From NCBI GenBank assembly GCA_964434955.1, contig CAYSXI010000191.1, forward strand, positions 1 to 10,039: a DNA stretch of 10,039 nucleotides. The letters are read 5' to 3'. The notes beneath the pieces were generated by a model. It did no database searches, was not told the origin of the DNA, and worked only from the letters and a program-made list of their open reading frames with translations. How positions within the stretch are numbered: the first letter of the stretch is position 1; each line of letters starts with the position of its first letter. The stretch is from JANQLU01 sp964434955 (GTDB lineage: Bacteria > Planctomycetota > Planctomycetia > Pirellulales > Pirellulaceae). This document shows, piece by piece, positions 5,839 through 10,039 of this stretch. The translations under genes and the position numbers were made by a program.

Positions 5839-7809
5839 ATGACCAAAATCAACAAAGACGATCACGTCATCGGTATCGACCTCGGAACCACCATGTCGGC
5901 CGTTTCCATCACGGACGATATCGGCAACGTCGTTGGAATTCCGAACCCTGCCAATAGCATGCTGACACCTAGTGCCGTGTTGGTTGCGACGGATGAGATT
6001 TTGGTTGGGCAACCAGCCATCGATCAGGCACTCGAGTTTCCAAACACGTTTGCAGAATGTTTTAAACGAAGCATCGGTCAGTCTTACTACCCGACAGAGA
6101 TTCGCGGCTACAAGGTTCCGCCGGAAATCCTTTCGGCATTCCTGATCGAAAACCTGAAGCACGACGCGGAACGATTTGTCGACAGCAAAATTCACAACGC
6201 GGTAATCACGGTCCCGGCTTTTTACGGCTCCAAACGTCGGCAGGCAACGCGATTGGCGGGCGAATTGGCTGGTCTCAATGTTTTGGACATTGTCAACGAA
6301 CCAACCGCCGCGGCCTTGGCTTACGGATACAAGGAACGTTTATTCTCAAACGAGTCCGAGAAGCCGGTTCGACTTTTGGTATTTGATTTGGGCGGGGGAA
6401 CGTTTGACGTTTCGCTTCTGGAGTTCCGGCAAAAACAATTCGTGACCATTGCGACTGACGGAAACGTTCAATTGGGCGGTCGGGATTTTGACTCCGCGAT
6501 CAAAGACTACGTCGCCGAACAGTTCATCGAAACCTATGGTGTCGACCCACGGGCCAAGATGAAGGACCTGATCGAGTTATTTGCTCGCTGCAAAGAAGCC
6601 AAGCACCAGTTGAGCACGCAATCCGAAACGACCATCAACTGCAGCTTCGAGGGAATGCGCCTGGGTGTTCAGTTGACGCGAGCGAAGTTCGAAGACTTGA
6701 TTGAGTCGCACGTTGACTTGACGGCATACACTTGTGAAACCGTATTGCAGTCGCAGGAAATGACCTGGGATGACGTCGACCACATCCTCTTTGTTGGCGG
6801 GTCCTGTCGAATTCCCTTCGTGGCTCAGCGGATCGAGGAAAAATCGGGCAAGAAACCGATCCTGTCGGACAATCCGGACGAGATCGTTGCCCAGGGAGCC
6901 GCCCTGTTTGCGGCTTCCAAGTCGATGGATGAATCCGTTGGCTTTGAAATCGTCAACGTCAATTCGCACAGCCTCGGAATCGCCGGTGTGGATACTTCGA
7001 CCGGAGACAAAGTCAACAAGATTTTGATTCCACGGAATACGCCATTGCCTTCGGTGATCAAACAACGATTTGTCACTCACCGAGACGGGCAAAAAGGGGT
7101 CTCGGTGACGTTGCTTGAGGGTGAAAGCGAAAACCCGAAGTACTGTGAAGTCGTCGCCAAGTCCGCGATCGTCTTAGCGCCAAACACGCCGGCTGGCACG
7201 GACATCGAAGTCATTTGTCAGTACCGCGAGGATGGCACGATTCATCTTTCGGCACGAATTCTGAAAGATCGCAAATCGACTTCGCTGGAAGTTCGACGGG
7301 AAGCATCAGCGAACTTTGATTCGATTGAAGTCTGGCGAGCCCGATTTTTGAATGAAGAATCGGATGTCGCCTGCTCCACCTCGGATATCCCGGATCTTCC
7401 CGCGGTCGACGACAAGAACTTGTCGGCGGATGACCTTGAGAAGATTCAAAGTGCGCTCGAGTTTCAATTCCAGGAAATTGGCAAAGTCGCGTTTGCTTCC
7501 ACATTGATCCCCGAATTGATTCCCCAGCGACGCGCCATCCAACGAGCGATCGACGAGTTGATTTTCTTCCGCAAGATTTCTCAGTTGATAGAGAAACGGC
7601 TTACACGTGAAACAGATTTCATGAAAAAATCGGACTCGGAAGGCAAGTTACGCCGGGCCAAGGCGGAACTGGGCAACTTGGAGCGATTTGCACAGCATTG
7701 CCGGATCGTTTTAGGGCGTGAATGTGTGAATCGGGAATTTTTGCCACCGGGTACCAGCCGATTTGCCGATCAAGTAAAAAAATTGAAAGCGCTTAACGAC
7801 AAAGTTTAA
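5839..7809 (+). CDS. Divergent Hsp70 (DnaK-family) chaperone
   Basis: This 656-residue protein carries a complete Hsp70 nucleotide-binding domain: phosphate loop IGIDLGTTMS (11-20), EPTAAALAYG (154-163), DLGGGTFDVSLL (183-194) and adenosine motif LFVGGSCRIPFVAQ (317-330, Cys replacing the usual Thr). It should bind and hydrolyse ATP in the cytoplasm. The interdomain region differs from housekeeping DnaK. In place of the hydrophobic DVLLLDVTPLSLG it has GFEIVNVNSHSLGI (about 368-381). A beta-sandwich substrate domain follows (LLEGESENP at 425-433, DGTIHLSARIL at 465-475). The C-terminal 130 residues are helical and lysine-rich and do not look like the DnaK lid. It is a specialised paralogue, not the main DnaK. 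No Shine-Dalgarno is visible before the ATG. It sits between a pseudokinase and a J-like/FHA protein, which suggests a dedicated chaperone role. Confidence 0.95.
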   Translation: MTKINKDDHVIGIDLGTTMSAVSITDDIGNVVGIPNPANSMLTPSAVLVATDEILVGQPAIDQALEFPNTFAECFKRSIGQSYYPTEIRGYKVPPEILSAFLIENLKHDAERFVDSKIHNAVITVPAFYGSKRRQATRLAGELAGLNVLDIVNEPTAAALAYGYKERLFSNESEKPVRLLVFDLGGGTFDVSLLEFRQKQFVTIATDGNVQLGGRDFDSAIKDYVAEQFIETYGVDPRAKMKDLIELFARCKEAKHQLSTQSETTINCSFEGMRLGVQLTRAKFEDLIESHVDLTAYTCETVLQSQEMTWDDVDHILFVGGSCRIPFVAQRIEEKSGKKPILSDNPDEIVAQGAALFAASKSMDESVGFEIVNVNSHSLGIAGVDTSTGDKVNKILIPRNTPLPSVIKQRFVTHRDGQKGVSVTLLEGESENPKYCEVVAKSAIVLAPNTPAGTDIEVICQYREDGTIHLSARILKDRKSTSLEVRREASANFDSIEVWRARFLNEESDVACSTSDIPDLPAVDDKNLSADDLEKIQSALEFQFQEIGKVAFASTLIPELIPQRRAIQRAIDELIFFRKISQLIEKRLTRETDFMKKSDSEGKLRRAKAELGNLERFAQHCRIVLGRECVNREFLPPGTSRFADQVKKLKALNDKV

Positions 7810-7825
7810 TGATTTGGGTTTAGCC

Positions 7826-7863
7826 GCCAGTCCTGGTTAAATTATTATAGAACTGGCTCTTTT
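7826..7863 (+). terminator. Weak hairpin with T-rich tail between Hsp70 and J-FHA genes
   Basis: GCCAGT (7826-7831) pairs with ACTGGC (7852-7857) around an AT-rich 20-base loop, followed by TCTTTT. The stem is short and the loop large, so it could be a partial terminator or attenuator within the operon, or chance. The AT-rich loop (TTAAATTATTATAG) could also serve as promoter DNA for the next two genes, but no convincing -35 is seen. Confidence 0.25.
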
Positions 7864-7889
7864 CACTTCCTCGTCAAATTCGCCCGAAC

Positions 7890-8588
7890 ATGGACAAACA
7901 GACCGCCTACTACGAATGGCTTGGGATTCCGCTGGCTAAATGTCCGCCGAATCACTATGTCTTGCTGGGCATTCCAGTCTTCGAAGATTGCAAGACCGTC
8001 ATTGAGAATGCGGCCGCTCGAAATATTTTCTTCCTGCAGCGATTTTTCTCGAGCCCCTTTGCCGAGTTGGCTCAGGAAGTTCAAAAGGAAGTCGCGGCGG
8101 CGAAAAAGTTGCTCTGTGACCAGGCCACAAAAAAAGAGTACGACGTTGAACTGGCCACGGAAATCCACCATTCCGAGTCCCGACTTGCTATGGAAGCCGC
8201 GGCAGAACAACTGCAGGCGGGCGGTAGCCAATCGATCGTCTCGGCATCCGCCAGCATTCATAAGACAACGGACACCGAGACCATTCGTGACATTATCGAT
8301 GAGGGACTTCGGTGCAGCACTTTGTTGGCCGAAATGAAAAACTGGCTGATTGGCTGGGACCCAGATAAGTGCGATATTGTTGTGAACAACAAGTTTGTGT
8401 CGGCCAAGCATTGCATTCTTTTTTGGGAAAACAATTGCTTCGAAATCGAGGACTTGAAATCAACGAACGGGACCTACGTGAACGGGGAAAAGATCACACC
8501 TCGAAAACGTTATCCGGTCACACGTGAAGACGATATTACTTTGGGACGAAAAACGATGTTGCCTTGGCCGCCTGTTCGTCCAAGCTGA
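7890..8588 (+). CDS. J-like domain fused to an FHA domain
   Basis: This 232-residue cytoplasmic protein opens with YYEWLGIPLAKCPPNHYVLLG, a pattern I associate with planctomycete J-like domains. It continues through helices to KKLLCDQATKKEYDVEL (72-88), which matches the end of a DnaJ J-domain (AyxvLxdxxxRxxYD). The HPD tripeptide needed to stimulate Hsp70 is absent; the corresponding segment reads RFFSSPFAEL (51-60). A helical linker (about 90-145) leads to an FHA domain (about 145-225) with VSAKHC (170-175), DLKSTNGTYVNG (188-199) and ITLGR. The usual phosphate-binding Gly-Arg at the start of FHA is Gly-Trp (155-156), so phosphothreonine binding is uncertain. It lies 80 bases after the Hsp70 gene and 21 bases before the FHA-FHA gene. 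It is likely an adaptor linking the Hsp70 to a phosphorylated or structural partner. Confidence 0.88.
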   Translation: MDKQTAYYEWLGIPLAKCPPNHYVLLGIPVFEDCKTVIENAAARNIFFLQRFFSSPFAELAQEVQKEVAAAKKLLCDQATKKEYDVELATEIHHSESRLAMEAAAEQLQAGGSQSIVSASASIHKTTDTETIRDIIDEGLRCSTLLAEMKNWLIGWDPDKCDIVVNNKFVSAKHCILFWENNCFEIEDLKSTNGTYVNGEKITPRKRYPVTREDDITLGRKTMLPWPPVRPS

Positions 8589-8609
8589 ATTCGTCACGGA
8601 TTATGACCC

Positions 8610-9566
8610 ATGGCTAAAAATCCAGACGACCCCCGTCAGACTTTACACGAACCCGACGACGACGATGGGTTGCGGCGAACGATGCCGGAGGCGGGTGATG
8701 CGGAAACGGGAGGCCCCCAGGGACCGAATCAAATCTTCAACGATCAGATTCGTAGACCTCCTTCGGCAAGCGTACCCGAAGCCAGTCAAACGCAACGCGA
8801 GCTGCTTGATACGAAAACCGAGTTCGCCAAGAAAAGAATCGGACCGGTTTCTTTGCCTGAATCCGACTCCGTTACCTATTCCAAAGCCGAAGAGAAACTT
8901 GGAAGCGGCAAGACGTATCAGCCCGCCCATCGACCGCGAACTCCAACCTTGTTCATCATGGATGACAACCAGGAAACCGCGGAAGCGTTTCGAGTTCGCG
9001 CCGCCCAAGTCCTGATCGGTCGTTCGCGCGGTGATGTCGTCATTCCAAATGATGCCCACATCTCCGAGCGTCATGTTGAGATTCGACGCGAACTGGGGGA
9101 TGACGGTTACTTCTGGACGCTATCCGACTTGCGAAGTACCAATGGGACTTACGTTCGTATTCTCAGGCAACACCTGAACGAAGGCGATTGCCTGTTGCTA
9201 GGTGAACGTTATTTTCGTTTTTCCCAATTCGACGCGACCGGTGGCGGCGATCTCGACAGTTCAAAATTCGGCTTGGTCCAATTCGCGCAAGGAAAGAACG
9301 AAACGCGGCAGTTGTATGTGCTGGATCCAGGAAGTGAAAACCTGATTGGGCATCGCCAAAGCGATTCTGACAAAAACGTTTGGGACGATCCGTTTCTGGA
9401 TTCGGAACACGCGAAAATTTCGCGGGATGAAAACGGAAGCTGGTTCGTTGAGGATCTGGAATCGAATAATGGCACCTGGATTCGCGTTGCTTCCATTCGT
9501 CTCGAAGACGGAATCTCATTCCAGCTCGGCGGCCAGCGTTTTACTTTTTCCGTCGCCGAAGAATAA
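8610..9566 (+). CDS. Tandem FHA-domain protein
   Basis: This 318-residue soluble protein has a disordered, charged N-terminal third and two FHA domains. FHA1 (about 113-207) has the full signature: IGRS (G137 R138), ISERH (S152, R154, H155) and RSTNGTYV (N178). It should bind phosphothreonine peptides. FHA2 (about 230-316) keeps SEHAKI (S265, H267) and ESNNGTW (N287), but its Gly-Arg is Gly-His-Arg (247-249), so binding is less certain. The N-terminal region holds two similar stretches, RQTLHE (9-14) and RRTMPE (22-27), each with Thr after a basic residue and Glu at +3. These could be phosphorylated Thr sites recognised by FHA domains. The ATG lies 21 bases after the J-FHA stop, so the two genes are probably co-transcribed. 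It is the last gene of the plus-strand block. Confidence 0.92.
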   Translation: MAKNPDDPRQTLHEPDDDDGLRRTMPEAGDAETGGPQGPNQIFNDQIRRPPSASVPEASQTQRELLDTKTEFAKKRIGPVSLPESDSVTYSKAEEKLGSGKTYQPAHRPRTPTLFIMDDNQETAEAFRVRAAQVLIGRSRGDVVIPNDAHISERHVEIRRELGDDGYFWTLSDLRSTNGTYVRILRQHLNEGDCLLLGERYFRFSQFDATGGGDLDSSKFGLVQFAQGKNETRQLYVLDPGSENLIGHRQSDSDKNVWDDPFLDSEHAKISRDENGSWFVEDLESNNGTWIRVASIRLEDGISFQLGGQRFTFSVAEE

Positions 9567-9718
9567 TCACATCGTCATTGCGGTGGGATTTAGCAAACGC
9601 ATTTCTTCTTGTGCGATTTGTTTGGATCGCGGTTCTTGAATCAGTGTTGCTCGTAGCAGACGACGGTTGTGGACACCTGTTCTCGCACGTCCTTTCAAGT
9701 TTGTAGGTTGGTGTCCTT
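9567..9718. other. Short gap after the FHA-FHA gene
   Basis: There is no gene and no convincing terminator here. Only four-base stems are present (CGCA/TGCG near 9599-9616, TGCT/AGCA near 9648-9658), and the expected T tract is missing. Transcription of the plus-strand block may therefore continue into the repeat array. Confidence 0.4.
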
Positions 9719-10039
9719 GGAACCACTCGCTTGCGCTTCGTGCTTGTAGGGGGGCGCGTAGAATTCACCGGTTTTCTTCGTGCTCTCGGTGTTTCGTCCT
9801 GCCTTCTGTGGATTCAATCACTACTGGGGATTCACTCGCTTGCGCGTCGTGCTTGTATGTTTGATCGCTTGTGGCTGGGGAACCACTCGCTGGCGCTTCG
9901 TGCTTGTATTGAGGCGGGTGGAATTCACCGGTTTTCTTCGTGCTCTCGGTGTTTCGTCCTGCCTTCTGTGGATTCAATCGCTATTGGGGATTCACTCGCT
10001 GGCGCGTCGTGCTTGTATGTTTGATCGTTTGTGGCTGGG
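9719..10039 (+). repeat. 160-bp repeat array in inverted orientation (right array, runs off the window)
   Basis: Two units are visible, with matching points 160 bases apart (GGAACCACTCGC at 9719 and again near 9879). The second is cut by the window end. The sequence is the reverse complement of the left array at high identity, including both cores, the GAATTCACCGGTTTTCTTCG segment and the CCTTCTGTGGATTCAATC segment. The first unit differs just after the first core (TTGTAGGGGGGCGCGTAG), in the same place where the innermost left-array unit also deviates (TTGTAGAGGGGCGGGTGG). Confidence 0.93.

Noticed and set aside
8524..9015. Plus-strand frame of 163 residues overlapping the J-FHA and FHA-FHA genes
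   Set aside because: It is out of frame with two genes that carry clear FHA motifs, and its translation is basic and unstructured.
9667..10024. Plus-strand frames of 65 and 97 residues in the right array
   Set aside because: These are the same repeat translations as in the left array, in the opposite orientation.

Overview
The window looks like chromosomal DNA of a planctomycete, most likely a Pirellula/Rhodopirellula-type member. This is inferred from four things: a J-like domain opening with the NHYxLLGI pattern, FHA domains combined with a Hanks-kinase-like membrane protein, starts without clear Shine-Dalgarno sites, and a repeat family whose spurious translations (SLALRAC..., SCLYV) I remember from Rhodopirellula annotations. 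No database search was possible.

Layout. (1) Bases 31-994 are a tandem array of a 160-bp unit. (2) Bases 1094-3743 hold a minus-strand block. Read in transcription order it has a small helical gene that appears broken by a one-base shift (3743-3293), a complete CpaF/TadA-type secretion ATPase (3288-2071), a roughly 600-bp gap with hairpins and one solitary repeat core, a 75-residue single-span pilin-like protein (1471-1244), and a strong intrinsic terminator (1121-1094). (3) Bases 3804-9566 hold a plus-strand block of four genes: a membrane-anchored protein with a kinase fold that lacks the catalytic Asp plus a degenerate FHA-like domain, a divergent Hsp70, a J-like domain fused to FHA, and a protein with two FHA domains. 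(4) From 9719 to the window end the same 160-bp repeat appears in the opposite orientation.

How the genes may work together (inference). The plus-strand block combines the Hsp70 and J-domain folds with phosphothreonine-recognition folds and a pseudokinase scaffold at the membrane. A reasonable model is a membrane-tethered chaperone complex whose assembly is controlled by phosphothreonine marks made by a kinase encoded elsewhere. Several signature residues are altered: HRD in the kinase, HPD in the J-like domain, and the phosphate-binding Arg in three of the four FHA-like domains. The module therefore probably acts by binding rather than by the textbook catalytic cycles, apart from an apparently intact Hsp70 ATPase. 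The minus-strand block looks like a minimal or satellite Tad pilus locus (ATPase plus pilin-like peptide) without the usual platform, secretin and peptidase genes in view.

The most noteworthy points are the four-gene pseudokinase/Hsp70/J-FHA/FHA-FHA module, the inverted 160-bp repeat arrays that bracket the whole gene block, and the frameshifted gene upstream of the ATPase.
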